DNA of 64,000 bases from Halobacillus naozhouensis (GCF_029714185.1 NZ_CP121671.1:2542001-2606000), one strand, 5' to 3'. Numbered from the stretch's first letter, positions 16,816-26,327 are shown. The notes: a model not told the origin generated them from the letters alone. Numbers and translations: made by a program.

Positions 16816-17744
16816 TACTTGTCATACTCCTCAATAGCGTCATTAACAATTTCTTGAGCTCCTTGCTTTTTCAAGCGTTGAGCAGCTTCTGTCCCTACTG
16901 CGATAGGATCTGTCCCAGACACTGTTTCGTTTAGAATCGTTGTACCGTCAGGTTTACCTACCAAGGCTGTCAGCGTTATCGTTTCTCCATTAAGATAGGC
17001 ATATCCCCCGATAGGAACTTGACAGCCGCCATTCAAATCGTGGAGGAATTTACGCTCTGCAGCGACAGTTGTTTCAGTTGTTTTGTGATTAATTTGTTGT
17101 AAGAAATCCAGTAATTCCTTGTCATCTTCACGACATTGGATTGCGAGTGCCCCCTGGCCTACTGCTGGGACACATACATCCGGCTGTAAATACTCGGTCA
17201 CGAGGTCATCACTCCAGCCCATTCTTTTAAGGCCCGCAGCTGCCAGAACGATGGCATCATACTCCCCATCATTAAGCTTTTGAAGGCGAGTATCAATGTT
17301 TCCGCGAATCCACTTAATCTCAAGGTCAGGCCGAACCGCTTTAATCTGAGAGCCGCGTCGCAAGCTGCTTGTGCCAACAATAGCTCCTTCTTGCAAGTCC
17401 ATTAATGCTATGTGTCCATTCGATACAAATGCATCACGATGATCTTCACGGATCGGAACCGAAGCAACCGTTAACCCTTCAGCTACAACAGCAGGCATAT
17501 CTTTCATACTGTGAACAGCCATATCAATTTCTTTATCATACATAGCTTGTTCAATCTCTTTAATAAACAATCCTTTTCCGCCCACTTTATTTAAGGTAAC
17601 GTCCAGAACTCGATCACCTTTCGTGGAAATCCTTTTGATTTCAAATTCGTAAGAAGGATTTATCTTTTTCAACTGATCAATAACCCACTCTGTTTGTGTA
17701 ATTGCCAAATTACTCTTTCGCGACCCTATTACTATTTTTCTCAC
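16815..17744 (-). CDS. hemC: Hydroxymethylbilane synthase (porphobilinogen deaminase)
   Basis: HemC joins four porphobilinogens into hydroxymethylbilane, using a dipyrromethane cofactor on a cysteine (LNGGCQVPIGGYA, about residue 240). The N-terminus KIVIGSRKSNLAITQT and the GNIDTRLQKL motif are typical. The start taken is GTG (309 aa) because TAGGAGG lies 6 bases before it; an ATG two codons upstream touches that ribosome binding site. Third gene of the hem operon. Confidence 0.96.
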   Translation of the reverse strand: MRKIVIGSRKSNLAITQTEWVIDQLKKINPSYEFEIKRISTKGDRVLDVTLNKVGGKGLFIKEIEQAMYDKEIDMAVHSMKDMPAVVAEGLTVASVPIREDHRDAFVSNGHIALMDLQEGAIVGTSSLRRGSQIKAVRPDLEIKWIRGNIDTRLQKLNDGEYDAIVLAAAGLKRMGWSDDLVTEYLQPDVCVPAVGQGALAIQCREDDKELLDFLQQINHKTTETTVAAERKFLHDLNGGCQVPIGGYAYLNGETITLTALVGKPDGTTILNETVSGTDPIAVGTEAAQRLKKQGAQEIVNDAIEEYDK

Positions 17745-17765
17745 AGTCATCCTCCTAGAAGAATT

Positions 17766-18584
17766 TTAGAAATGAAAATTCGATAACGAACCGAATAAAA
17801 AGAAATTAATTAAGAGAACCAGAAATGCCGCCGTATTAAATAGCGAAATTGCGCGACCCTGATACCCTTTGACTACCCGTAAAAACAAGTAGATGATATA
17901 GACAAGTAGAACAATAAATGACCCAAGGGTTTTGGAATCGTACCAATAAAACACATCTTCCGACACATAACCCCATGTTACCCCTAAAATCACAGCAATA
18001 AGAAGCAATGGCACCCCAAGAATAACCGAAATATATGAAAAGTGGTCCAGCTTCGTTAAATCTCCAAGTCGAAGCAGCTTGGTATTCCATTTCTTCTGTT
18101 TAAGTAACCGGTACTGAAAGAGATACATGAGAGAAAAAATAAACGAAAATGTAAAAAACCCGTAAGAAATAATGGCCAACGTTATATGAGCTACAAGCAT
18201 TTCATGAACTAGCTCAATTCCCTGATCATCAAGCACGCTTGGTGCCCTCGTTGATATGTGAAGCAGCATTACCAAAAATCCTACTACATTTGTAAAAAAT
18301 ACAAGGAAATCCACACGAAATAACCGATTAATAATTAAAGAAAATGTTACTAAGATCCAGGCATAAAAGTACAGGCCATCATAAACTGTCATAACTGGAA
18401 AATTTTCTTCTATGAAAATCTGCCTTAATAAAAAAAGGGTCTGAAGTCCCCAAACCATACTAAGTAACCAGAAGGCTGCTCTATTGGCCTTCCGGTTATT
18501 TTGAATGAAATCAATAAAATATCCAATTAAGCTGCAACCATACAGGAAGAGGATTAATTCATAGACCCACTTAAACTCGAACAT
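17766..18584 (-). CDS. hemX: HemX, cytochrome c assembly-type membrane protein
   Basis: HemX is an integral membrane protein that in B. subtilis lowers HemA abundance. The 272-residue protein has about eight membrane segments and belongs to the CcmC/CcsA family. The WGYVSEDVFYWYDSK stretch near residue 200 sits where related proteins carry their haem-handling motif. It lies between hemA and hemC, 15 bases after hemA. Confidence 0.92.
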   Translation of the reverse strand: MFEFKWVYELILFLYGCSLIGYFIDFIQNNRKANRAAFWLLSMVWGLQTLFLLRQIFIEENFPVMTVYDGLYFYAWILVTFSLIINRLFRVDFLVFFTNVVGFLVMLLHISTRAPSVLDDQGIELVHEMLVAHITLAIISYGFFTFSFIFSLMYLFQYRLLKQKKWNTKLLRLGDLTKLDHFSYISVILGVPLLLIAVILGVTWGYVSEDVFYWYDSKTLGSFIVLLVYIIYLFLRVVKGYQGRAISLFNTAAFLVLLINFFLFGSLSNFHF

Positions 18585-18599
18585 AGTAAACCTCCACCC

Positions 18600-19970
18600 T
18601 TAAAACTTTACAGTCTGAGTAAGTGTGGGGAAGGAAATAGGATCATCAGAACCCTTTACTGACTTATTATTTTTCTTATCCTGTTCCTTCAATTCCTCCT
18701 CAACCTCTTCTTCAATCCCAAAGATTTGAGTAAAGAGATGCAGGGATTCTTCAGCGTCTGGCTTGGCAGCAAGCTCCTTGGCCTGAAGAATGGGATCTTT
18801 GAGCATCTGGTTGATAATACTCTTCGTATGCTTTCGCAATACTTTCTTTTCCCGCTCTGTTAAATCAGGCATTTTTCTTTCAATACTGCTCATTGTCTCT
18901 GCCTGGATGCCCAATGCTTTAGCACGAAGCGCAGAAATTACCGGGATAACTCCGATCGTTTGAAGCCATTCTTTAAATTCTACAATTTCAGCTTCGATCA
19001 TTAGTTCAATTTTTTCTGCAGCTTGCTTACGAACAGCTAAGTTCGCGTCAACGATCCCTTGTAAATCATCAATATCATAGAGAAAGACGCTCTCAAGCTC
19101 TTCTAAACGTGGGTCCAGATCCCTCGGAACAGCTATATCCACAAAGAAAAGCGGTTTCCCTTTTCTGGAACGGTGGATAGGTTCCATCTGTTCGTGTGTA
19201 AGTACATATTCAGTAGAGCCTGTTGAACTGATCACGATATCCGCATCCATTAACACAGATTCTAAATGATCCATAGTAGATGCTTGTCCGTTAAATTGAT
19301 CGGCCACTACTTTAGCCTTCGATAACGTCCGGTTAAGAACTGTGACCTGTCTCACACCGAAACCATGAAGGTTCTTGGCAGCAAGTTCTCCCATTTTCCC
19401 TGCTCCCATAATGACGATGTGTTTATGAACTAAATCACCAAAGATTTTACGCGCTAATTCTACGGCTGCATAACTGACAGACACAGCATTTTCCCCGATG
19501 CTCGTGTCTTTGTGCGCTTTCTTTGCCATAGTAACGGCCTGCTTAAATAATTGGTTAAAAATAGTCCCTGTGGTATTTGCCTCTTGAGCCTGCAAGAAGA
19601 CCTGCTTGACTTGTCCTAGGATTTGCGTCTCACCTAGAACCATTGAGTCAAGCCCAGACGTCACACGCATTAAATGTTCCATAGCCCCATCCGCTTCATA
19701 TATGGAAAGAAACGAAGAAAACTCTTCCTTATCAATATCAAACCAGTTAGCCAAAAACTGTTTAATATAATAGCGGCCTGTGTGGAGTTGATCAACGACA
19801 GCAAAAATCTCTGTTCGATTGCATGTAGAAATGATTACATTCTCGAGGATGCTTTTTTGCGAATTAAGCTGCTGCATGGCTTCAGCTAAACGCTCATCTG
19901 AAAATGTAAGTTTCTCTCGAATTTCCACAGGGGCTGTTTTATAGTTGAGACCTACTGCTAAAATGTGCAT
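18600..19970 (-). CDS. hemA: Glutamyl-tRNA reductase
   Basis: HemA reduces glutamyl-tRNA to glutamate-1-semialdehyde with NADPH, the first committed and regulated step of haem synthesis. The product has 456 residues, the family length. It shows the catalytic cysteine in ISTCNRTEIF (Cys50), the SGLDSMVLGETQILGQVK signature and the NADPH site MGAGKMGELAAKNL. The ATG at 19970 is chosen, with GGGGGT 7 bases upstream, over an ATG five codons earlier that lacks a ribosome binding site. First gene of hemAXCDBL. Confidence 0.97.
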   Translation of the reverse strand: MHILAVGLNYKTAPVEIREKLTFSDERLAEAMQQLNSQKSILENVIISTCNRTEIFAVVDQLHTGRYYIKQFLANWFDIDKEEFSSFLSIYEADGAMEHLMRVTSGLDSMVLGETQILGQVKQVFLQAQEANTTGTIFNQLFKQAVTMAKKAHKDTSIGENAVSVSYAAVELARKIFGDLVHKHIVIMGAGKMGELAAKNLHGFGVRQVTVLNRTLSKAKVVADQFNGQASTMDHLESVLMDADIVISSTGSTEYVLTHEQMEPIHRSRKGKPLFFVDIAVPRDLDPRLEELESVFLYDIDDLQGIVDANLAVRKQAAEKIELMIEAEIVEFKEWLQTIGVIPVISALRAKALGIQAETMSSIERKMPDLTEREKKVLRKHTKSIINQMLKDPILQAKELAAKPDAEESLHLFTQIFGIEEEVEEELKEQDKKNNKSVKGSDDPISFPTLTQTVKF

Positions 19971-20290
19971 TTCATCTACCCCCATATAACGTTCAAAACT
20001 ATCACATATTACTTATTATAACATGAAACCTGATATTTTTTTGTGAAAATATGAACAGATTTTGAATCCCTTATGATAGGATACATTTAAGTCCATTACT
20101 CACTCAAGGTTCTTAGATTAGAACAACTCTAATTTAATAACTCGTCTGTAATATACCAGAACGAACCGTTAATCGCAAGAAATCAATACTCTGTTCAGCA
20201 ATACAACTCACTGGACTTGAATATTACGGTTTGCAAACCTAAGTACTACAGTGAGATTCTAGAACGTATGTATCCCTGGAGGTGAATCAT
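19971..20290. other. Divergent intergenic region hemA / membrane protein gene
   Basis: This gap of about 320 bases separates two divergent genes. It holds the hemA promoter on the minus strand (20015-20020). On the plus strand I see no convincing promoter beyond a weak TTGAAT, 17 bases, TAAGTA near 20216-20244. No gene is visible. Confidence 0.5.
20015..20023 (-). promoter_or_regulatory. Extended -10 promoter of hemA
   Basis: The minus strand reads TGTTATAAT (TG, one base, TATAAT), an extended -10, about 45 bases before the hemA ATG. No good -35 is seen at 17 bases. Confidence 0.5.
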
Positions 20291-20773
20291 ATGAAAAAAA
20301 CTGACTCGTTTGCAGGCTTTTTACTAATCGGGCTTGGACTGTATTTTCTTATCCGACAGTTTAATATACCCTTTTTAAACCCTTTTTACTCATGGCCGAC
20401 TATACTTATGATCATTGGGGCTGCCTTTCTTCTACATAGTAACATTTCGCGTGAATTTGCTAATATCTTCACCGGAGTCCTGCTTCTAGGTTTAGGGGTT
20501 CATTTTCATGGCAAAGTCCACTATTCATTTTGGATTGATCACTGGGGTGTTTATCCCTTTATTATTGGCATTGCTTTTCTGCTTCGATCTTTTAAAACTA
20601 AATCAGGTCTGTTACCGGGGCTTATTTTAATAGCGGTAGCAATCTTCGCCTTCCTCACCACATCCAACCCAATATGGTTTCGTTTCATTAACCTGTTGTT
20701 TAATTGGATTGAGAACTTCTGGCCTGTCGTACTGATCGGATTTGGTTGTTATTTAATTTATAAAAAGAGATAA
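20291..20773 (+). CDS. LiaI/LiaF-like small membrane protein
   Basis: The 160-residue hydrophobic protein has repeated ILIGLGLYFLI-type segments, about six membrane stretches, with the 'LLIGLG..F.I....WP.ILI.IG..FL' pattern of the LiaI/LiaF-like transmembrane family (DUF5668-like). This family occurs in cell-envelope stress systems and beside bactofilins or sensor kinases, but the function here is unknown. The ATG after GGAGG at 8 bases is preferred to a GTG three codons earlier. No lia-type kinase is nearby. Confidence 0.7.
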   Translation: MKKTDSFAGFLLIGLGLYFLIRQFNIPFLNPFYSWPTILMIIGAAFLLHSNISREFANIFTGVLLLGLGVHFHGKVHYSFWIDHWGVYPFIIGIAFLLRSFKTKSGLLPGLILIAVAIFAFLTTSNPIWFRFINLLFNWIENFWPVVLIGFGCYLIYKKR

Positions 20774-20810
20774 TCACCATTACATTTAAGGAAGTCCATC
20801 AAATCACAGA

Positions 20811-20841
20811 AATCCCCCTACATAGAAAAAGCAGGGGGATT
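20811..20841. terminator. Bidirectional terminator between convergent genes
   Basis: A 9-bp perfect stem (AATCCCCCT with AGGGGGATT) lies between the membrane protein gene and the ABC ATPase gene. It is followed by TTCCGTTTT on plus and TTCTGTGATTT on minus, so it may serve both. Confidence 0.65.
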
Positions 20842-20846
20842 CCGTT

Positions 20847-21587
20847 TTATAAGATAGAACTTAAAAAGGCCTGGGTTCGTTTCTCCTTCGGGTAATCGAA
20901 AATTTCATTTGGCTGGCCTGCTTCAACAATTCTTCCATCGTGCATGTAGACGACGCGATCCGCGACTTCGCGGGCAAACCCCATTTCATGCGTCACCACA
21001 ACCATAGTCATCCCTTCCCGTGCTAAATCTTTCATAGTTTGTAACACTTCACCTACAAGCTCCGGGTCAAGAGCAGAGGTCGGCTCATCAAACAGCATAA
21101 TTTCTGGTTTCATCGCAAGGGCTCGGGCAATTGCAACTCGTTGCTTTTGACCACCAGACAAACGGGATGGGTAGTCATTTGCTTTATCTTCAAGCCCTAC
21201 TTTGCTAAGCAATTCTTTACCGTCTTCGATTGCTTTAGCTTTTGGAATTTTTTTAACCTGGATCGGAGCTTCAATAACATTTTCCAAGACTGTTTTATGG
21301 GGAAACAAATTAAAGTGCTGAAACACCATGCCTACTTTCTGCCTGACTTCATTTAAATTATCTTTTCTAGGATCTATGTCTTCTCCCCTTATAATAACCT
21401 CTCCGCTATTTTTCATCTCAAGGAAGTTGAGGCAACGTAGCATGGTACTTTTACCAGAACCACTGGCACCGATTAATACAACCACTTCACTCTCATCGAC
21501 ATTAAAATCAATATCCTTAAGAACATGTAAATCACCAAAGTATTTATTTAATTGGTCTACACGAATCATTTCTTTAGTTTTAATCAA
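20847..21587 (-). CDS. Polar amino acid ABC transporter, ATP-binding protein
   Basis: The 246-residue ATPase has Walker A GASGSGKST, the ABC signature LSGGQKQRVAIARAL, Walker B IMLFDEPTSALDPEL and the H-loop VVVTHEMGFA. It most resembles the GlnQ/ArtM/TcyC group that energises polar amino acid uptake. The start is a TTG preceded by GAGGAGG at 10 bases; an ATG six codons later has no ribosome binding site. Last gene of a binding protein-permease-ATPase set. The substrate cannot be fixed from sequence; glutamine, arginine or cystine are options. Confidence 0.9.
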   Translation of the reverse strand: MIKTKEMIRVDQLNKYFGDLHVLKDIDFNVDESEVVVLIGASGSGKSTMLRCLNFLEMKNSGEVIIRGEDIDPRKDNLNEVRQKVGMVFQHFNLFPHKTVLENVIEAPIQVKKIPKAKAIEDGKELLSKVGLEDKANDYPSRLSGGQKQRVAIARALAMKPEIMLFDEPTSALDPELVGEVLQTMKDLAREGMTMVVVTHEMGFAREVADRVVYMHDGRIVEAGQPNEIFDYPKEKRTQAFLSSIL

Positions 21588-21605
21588 ACTACTTCAACCT
21601 CCTCA

Positions 21606-22265
21606 TTAATCACTTACTGCTAACTTCTTCTCGACTAAGCTTACTAAAATCGTAAGCAGGAATACAAGAATTAAATAGTACACAGCACTAACAAGCAGCC
21701 ATGTCATATAATCAAATGTATTAGCTCCTTGAGTTGTAGCGACAGCGAAAATTTCTGCAACACCTACAAATGCGGCTAAGGAGGAATCCTTCAAACCAAT
21801 GATAAACTGGTTTCCAAGTGGGGGCAAGGCACGTCTAAATGCTTGTGGTAAAATAATGCGGCGCATCGTTAGGGAACGACTCATTCCGAGCGAACGACCC
21901 GCTTCAGATTGCCCTTTGCCAATCGACTGAATAGACCCTCGGAAAATTTCGGCAATATAGGCACCATTGTGAAACGCCAGCCCTAAAGATACAGCCCAGA
22001 AACCGCTCATCATCCAAATTTCAGTAAGTCCATAGTAGAAGACAAAGATTTGCACAATAAGCGGAGTGCCTCGAACGATGTAGATGTATATGTTCGCTAT
22101 CCACATTAGCGGTCTAATAGCTGAAATCTTTAATAGGGCAAAAAACAATCCAATAAAGACGGCTAAGAAAATAGAGACTGCTGTTAGTTTTAACGTCATT
22201 AGCGCGGCTTCGATAAATATGCCCCGACTTTCTACCAATGCTCCAAAGAATCCACTGTATTCCAT
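21606..22265 (-). CDS. Polar amino acid ABC transporter, permease
   Basis: The 219-residue HisM/GlnP-type permease has about five membrane segments. The EAA-loop signature EAGRSLGMSRSLTMRRIILPQ (about residues 130-150) contacts the ATPase. The ATG after AAAGGGAGTGG is preferred to a start 12 codons upstream. A terminator-like hairpin lies between it and the binding protein gene. Confidence 0.92.
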   Translation of the reverse strand: MEYSGFFGALVESRGIFIEAALMTLKLTAVSIFLAVFIGLFFALLKISAIRPLMWIANIYIYIVRGTPLIVQIFVFYYGLTEIWMMSGFWAVSLGLAFHNGAYIAEIFRGSIQSIGKGQSEAGRSLGMSRSLTMRRIILPQAFRRALPPLGNQFIIGLKDSSLAAFVGVAEIFAVATTQGANTFDYMTWLLVSAVYYLILVFLLTILVSLVEKKLAVSD

Positions 22266-22285
22266 AAATCCACTCCCTTTCAAGT

Positions 22286-22311
22286 GAAAAAGAGTACGCA
22301 AAGCGTACTCT
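22286..22311 (-). terminator. Intercistronic terminator-like hairpin, binding protein / permease
   Basis: The minus strand has a 9-bp perfect stem AGAGTACGC/GCGTACTCT with a 3-base loop and a following TTTTTC. Placed after the binding protein gene, it would give more binding protein than membrane complex. Confidence 0.75.
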
Positions 22312-22341
22312 TTATTCAGGTCTTACCCATAATTAAGCAGT

Positions 22342-23154
22342 TCACTCAGGCACAGTTGTAATATCATCATTAAAATACTTTTCGCTAATTTCCTTTAACG
22401 TTCCATTTTCTCGCAGTGTTTCTAAGGCAGTGTTGATGTCCTCTAATAGTTTGTCTTTTCCTTTTGCGACAGCGATTGCCTGGTCACTGCGTTCAATAAT
22501 CTTTTTACCTTCAATCTCAAGATCTTGACCAATCGCTTCCTTACCGGTTAAGAAGTCAGTAATCACGGCATCATGTCTGCCTTTAGCTAATGCTTGTAAA
22601 GCAACAACATCACTATCGTATACCTTTACGTTTTCCGTTACTTGTTCAGCAAATTTCACGTAGGTTGATCCTTTTGAAACAGCTATTTCAAGACCTTCCA
22701 AATCTTCAAGTGTTTCATGGTCACTATCAGGTCTAGTAAAAATTTGCGCCCCTGAATAATAGTATGGCGTAGAAAAATTTACTTCTTTGGCCCGTTTTTC
22801 TGTTATTGTATGACTGGCCACCGCGATATCATAGCGACCCGTTTTAACCCCTTCAACAATAGCAGCAAATTTAGATTTCTCCTGGGCAGGCTCTAACCCC
22901 AACTCTTTTGCGACGGCATTTCCGACATCGATATCAAAACCTGTCATCTCTCCCCCTGTTGTCATACTAAATGGACGGAATTCCCCAGAGGCAGCAAAAG
23001 TTAACTTTCCCTCTTCCACAAGGTCATACCCAGAAGAAGATTCGCTCGAACCATCTGAACTTGAAGTTGATTCCTCTTCACCACTGCTCCCACAAGCGGA
23101 AAGTGTGAAGATCATTAGACTTCCAAGTAAAATAGTAAATAATAATTTTTTCAT
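22342..23154 (-). CDS. Polar amino acid ABC transporter, substrate-binding lipoprotein
   Basis: The 270-residue lipoprotein has a signal peptide MKKLLFTILLGSLMIFTLSAC with the LSAC lipobox, then a Ser/Glu-rich linker. A type 3 solute-binding domain follows (LTFAASGEFRPFSM, GFDIDVGNAVAKELGL, YYYSGAQIFTRPD). It captures an amino acid outside the membrane. The start is the ATG of the signal peptide; GGGGGGAG lies about 12 bases upstream, rather far. Confidence 0.93.
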   Translation of the reverse strand: MKKLLFTILLGSLMIFTLSACGSSGEEESTSSSDGSSESSSGYDLVEEGKLTFAASGEFRPFSMTTGGEMTGFDIDVGNAVAKELGLEPAQEKSKFAAIVEGVKTGRYDIAVASHTITEKRAKEVNFSTPYYYSGAQIFTRPDSDHETLEDLEGLEIAVSKGSTYVKFAEQVTENVKVYDSDVVALQALAKGRHDAVITDFLTGKEAIGQDLEIEGKKIIERSDQAIAVAKGKDKLLEDINTALETLRENGTLKEISEKYFNDDITTVPE

Positions 23155-23195
23155 AAGTTCTAAATCTCCCCCCAATTTTATTGCGACACCTTTAT

Positions 23196-23224
23196 AGTAT
23201 ATACTAAATTCTGACTTTTCCCAA
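23196..23224 (-). promoter_or_regulatory. Sigma-A-like promoter of the amino acid ABC operon
   Basis: The minus strand reads TTGGGA (23219-23224), 17 bases, TATACT (23196-23201), about 42 bases before the binding protein start. Confidence 0.6.
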
Positions 23225-23339
23225 AATTTGAATTATATTATATTCCTCTGTATTCCGAGAAAATACATAGGTTCTTTCCCGATACCTGTACAATCCTCCT
23301 GAATTCCTCCAAATCCTCTAAATAACCGATTTCAGCCAT

Positions 23340-23369
23340 AAAAAAAGAACCACCCAAAAGGTGATCCTT
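23340..23369 (-). terminator. Terminator after engB
   Basis: On the minus strand a stem AGGATCACC/GGTGGTTCT (two G-U pairs) with loop TTTTG is followed by seven T, just beyond the engB stop. Confidence 0.75.
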
Positions 23370-23377
23370 TCTATCGA

Positions 23378-23971
23378 TTAATATTTGCCATTCAAATACT
23401 TAAGCATCGTTGTCCAAGCCAATTCCTTCCCTTCCCCTGTTTCAGAAGAGAAGGGAATCAGAATATCGTCATCTTCCATCTCAAGCGTTTCATTTATTAA
23501 TTTCAACTGTTTATTACGCTGACCTTTTTTTATTTTATCTAACTTAGTTGCAATAACCATGACAGGGAGCTCAAAATGCTTCAAATAATCATACATCAAG
23601 CAATCATCTTCAGTCGGCTTGTGCCGACTATCAATCACTAGAGCAGTTGCACGAAGCTGCTCCCTTTCAGCAAAGTACTCCTCCATCATTTTGCCCCATT
23701 TGGCACGCTCTTTTTTCGATACTTTGGCATACCCATAGCCCGGTACATCTACAAAATGAAAGCTTTCATTAATTCTATAGAAATTTAATGTTTGTGTTTT
23801 TCCCGGCTTGGAAGAGGTTCTTGCCAGATTCTTTCTCTGTATCATTCGATTAATAAAAGAGGATTTCCCCACATTGGATCGACCCGCTAAAGCAATTTCT
23901 GGGAGTGGTTCTTTTGGATATTGCTTCTTGCTCGCTGCACTTATTATAATTTCTGCCTGATTAACTTTCAT
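23378..23971 (-). CDS. engB: Ribosome biogenesis GTP-binding protein EngB/YsxC
   Basis: EngB is an essential GTPase needed for late 50S subunit assembly. The 197-residue protein has the G1 motif GRSNVGKSS (30-38), G3 DVPGYG, and G4 TKLDK. The start is the ATG beginning MKVNQAEIIISA, giving the family length; it overlaps the end of lonA by 11 bases, indicating coupling. A 12-codon extension upstream lies fully inside lonA and is unlikely. Confidence 0.96.
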   Translation of the reverse strand: MKVNQAEIIISAASKKQYPKEPLPEIALAGRSNVGKSSFINRMIQRKNLARTSSKPGKTQTLNFYRINESFHFVDVPGYGYAKVSKKERAKWGKMMEEYFAEREQLRATALVIDSRHKPTEDDCLMYDYLKHFELPVMVIATKLDKIKKGQRNKQLKLINETLEMEDDDILIPFSSETGEGKELAWTTMLKYLNGKY

Positions 23972-26291
23972 GATTTTCAGCCGCCAATGCCTGGTCAAGC
24001 ACTTCATCTAAATGTTTCACCGGAATGAACGTCAGCCCTTCTCTTACGCTCTCAGGGATGTCTTCCAGATCTTTCTCATTTTCAGCTGGAATAATAATAG
24101 TTGAAAGCCCTGCACGATGGGCGCTTAAGGATTTTTGCTTTAGTCCACCTATAGGCAGGACGCGACCTCTTAGTGTTATTTCTCCAGTCATCCCTACTTC
24201 TTTTCGAACAGGACGACCTGTAAGAGCCGAAACGAGGGCAGTTGCCATCGTTATTCCTGCAGAAGGACCATCTTTTGGAGTTGCTCCTTCAGGCACATGA
24301 ACATGAATATCATTCTTTTCCACAAACTCTGGGTCAATATGAAGGTCATCTGCTCTGGAGCGAATATAACTGAAGGCTGCTTGTGCTGACTCCTTCATAA
24401 CATCCCCCAGCTTACCTGTCAGTGTTAAGTTTCCTTTACCAGGGTAGATGGATACCTCGATCGATAATGTATCTCCACCTGCTGCAGTGTAAGCTAGGCC
24501 AGTAGCTGCCCCAACTTGATCTTCAAGTTCAGCTTGTCCATAACGAAATAGAGGGCGGCCTAGAAGTTCTTCAAGTTGGTTCTCCGTAACAATCACTCGT
24601 TTCTTCTCTTTGGCCACAATAATCTTCGCCGCTTTGCGGCAGACACTGGCCAATTGTCTTTCAAGATTACGTACACCCGCCTCACGCGTGTATCTCCTGA
24701 TTAGCTTTAATATGGCCTGTTCCTTAAATTGAATTTGACTCTTTGTCAGTCCATTCTCTTTTATTTGTTTAGGAAGTAAATGTTCTTTAGCTATGTGAAG
24801 CTTCTCTACTTCGGTATAACCGGCAATCGAAATAACCTCCATACGGTCAAGCAAAGGACCCGGAATAGAGGTCATCGTATTTGCGGTTGCCACGAACATC
24901 ACTTTTGATAAATCATAATGCTCCTCAATAAAGTGATCACTGAAGGTGCTGTTTTGTTCTGGATCCAGTACTTCAAGCATAGCAGAGGACGGGTCCCCGC
25001 GAAAATCACTAGCCATTTTATCGATTTCATCTAGCAAGAACACTGGATTTACAGTTTCAGCACGTTTCATGCCCTGAATAATTCGTCCTGGCATGGCTCC
25101 AATATAAGTTCTTCTGTGGCCGCGGATTTCAGCTTCGTCTCGCACCCCGCCCAAGGATATCCTGACAAAATGACGGTTAATCGCGCGACTAATCGATTTA
25201 GCCAGGGATGTTTTACCGACTCCAGGCGGTCCAACTAAACAAAGTATCGGACCTTTTATGGATTGTGTAAGCTGTTGAACAGCCAAGTACTCTAAAACAC
25301 GTTCCTTAACTTTCTCCAATCCGTAATGGTCTTCATCTAGAATCTTCTCTGCATGAGTTACATCAAGATTATCCTCCGTCTCATTAGACCAAGGGAGGGC
25401 AACTAGCCACTCGATATAATTGCGTATGACTGAGCTCTCTGCAGAACTTTGCGGAACCTTTTCGTATCTACCTAATTCCTTTTCGGCAATAGCTTCGACT
25501 CTTTCCGGCATTTGGGCTTCTTGAATCTTTTCACGAAGCTGGGCTACCTCTCCCGATTTACCGTCCTTGTCGCCTAGCTCACTTTGGATGGCTTTCATCT
25601 GTTCCCGTAAGTAGTATTCTTTTTGCGTTTTCTCCATGGATTTCTTAACATGCTGACCAATTTTCTGTTCGATCTGAAGAACATCTCGTTCATTTCCAAT
25701 GATTTCGATCAGATGCTTTAAACGAGCTTTCACATTTTCGATTTCTAAAATACTTTGTTTATCCTTAATCTTTATTGGCAAATGCGAGGAGATTAAATCC
25801 GCTAAATGGCTTGGGTCATCAATATCAGAAACAGTGTTATATGTTTCTTGACTCACTTTCTTTGAGACCTTTACATATTGTTCAAACTGACTAAGTAGTG
25901 TTCTCATCAATGCTTCCTCTTCATTAGCATCTTCATGCACATCGTCCAGTTTTATAATGTCAGCCTGATAATATTCTTCCCCTTCAGTTATATGGTCTAT
26001 GGAAGCTCGATACAGTCCTTCCACCAAAACCCGATTTGTACCGTTTGGAAGTTTGACCATTTGTTTGACAGTGGCAACAGTGCCTACATCATATACATCC
26101 TCGGTCGTCGGTTCATCAATATTAATTTCCTTTTGGGAAACTAAAAACACTTCATTGTCATCCATCATTGCTTGTTCTAGAGCTTGTACAGATTTATCTC
26201 TGCCTACATCAAGGTGCAATACCATAGATGGGTACACCAGTAGTCCTCTTAAAGGTAGGAGGGGGATTTGCGTTCTCATTTTTTCTGTCAA
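23961..26291 (-). CDS. lonA: ATP-dependent protease LonA
   Basis: Lon is a hexameric AAA+ serine protease that removes misfolded and regulatory proteins. The 776-residue chain has the N-terminal substrate domain (PLLPLRGLLVYPSM), Walker A GPPGVGKTSLAKS (about 355), the AAA+ module, and the Ser-Lys protease domain (PKDGPSAGITMA; lysine in GGLKQKSLSAHRAG). The start taken is TTG, 8 bases after GGAGG; an upstream GTG overlaps that site. In B. subtilis lonB lies between clpX and lonA; it is absent here. Confidence 0.97.
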   Translation of the reverse strand: MTEKMRTQIPLLPLRGLLVYPSMVLHLDVGRDKSVQALEQAMMDDNEVFLVSQKEINIDEPTTEDVYDVGTVATVKQMVKLPNGTNRVLVEGLYRASIDHITEGEEYYQADIIKLDDVHEDANEEEALMRTLLSQFEQYVKVSKKVSQETYNTVSDIDDPSHLADLISSHLPIKIKDKQSILEIENVKARLKHLIEIIGNERDVLQIEQKIGQHVKKSMEKTQKEYYLREQMKAIQSELGDKDGKSGEVAQLREKIQEAQMPERVEAIAEKELGRYEKVPQSSAESSVIRNYIEWLVALPWSNETEDNLDVTHAEKILDEDHYGLEKVKERVLEYLAVQQLTQSIKGPILCLVGPPGVGKTSLAKSISRAINRHFVRISLGGVRDEAEIRGHRRTYIGAMPGRIIQGMKRAETVNPVFLLDEIDKMASDFRGDPSSAMLEVLDPEQNSTFSDHFIEEHYDLSKVMFVATANTMTSIPGPLLDRMEVISIAGYTEVEKLHIAKEHLLPKQIKENGLTKSQIQFKEQAILKLIRRYTREAGVRNLERQLASVCRKAAKIIVAKEKKRVIVTENQLEELLGRPLFRYGQAELEDQVGAATGLAYTAAGGDTLSIEVSIYPGKGNLTLTGKLGDVMKESAQAAFSYIRSRADDLHIDPEFVEKNDIHVHVPEGATPKDGPSAGITMATALVSALTGRPVRKEVGMTGEITLRGRVLPIGGLKQKSLSAHRAGLSTIIIPAENEKDLEDIPESVREGLTFIPVKHLDEVLDQALAAENHES

Positions 26292-26327
26292 AGCTTGCAC
26301 CTCCGATTAATGCGAATTCGTATATTT

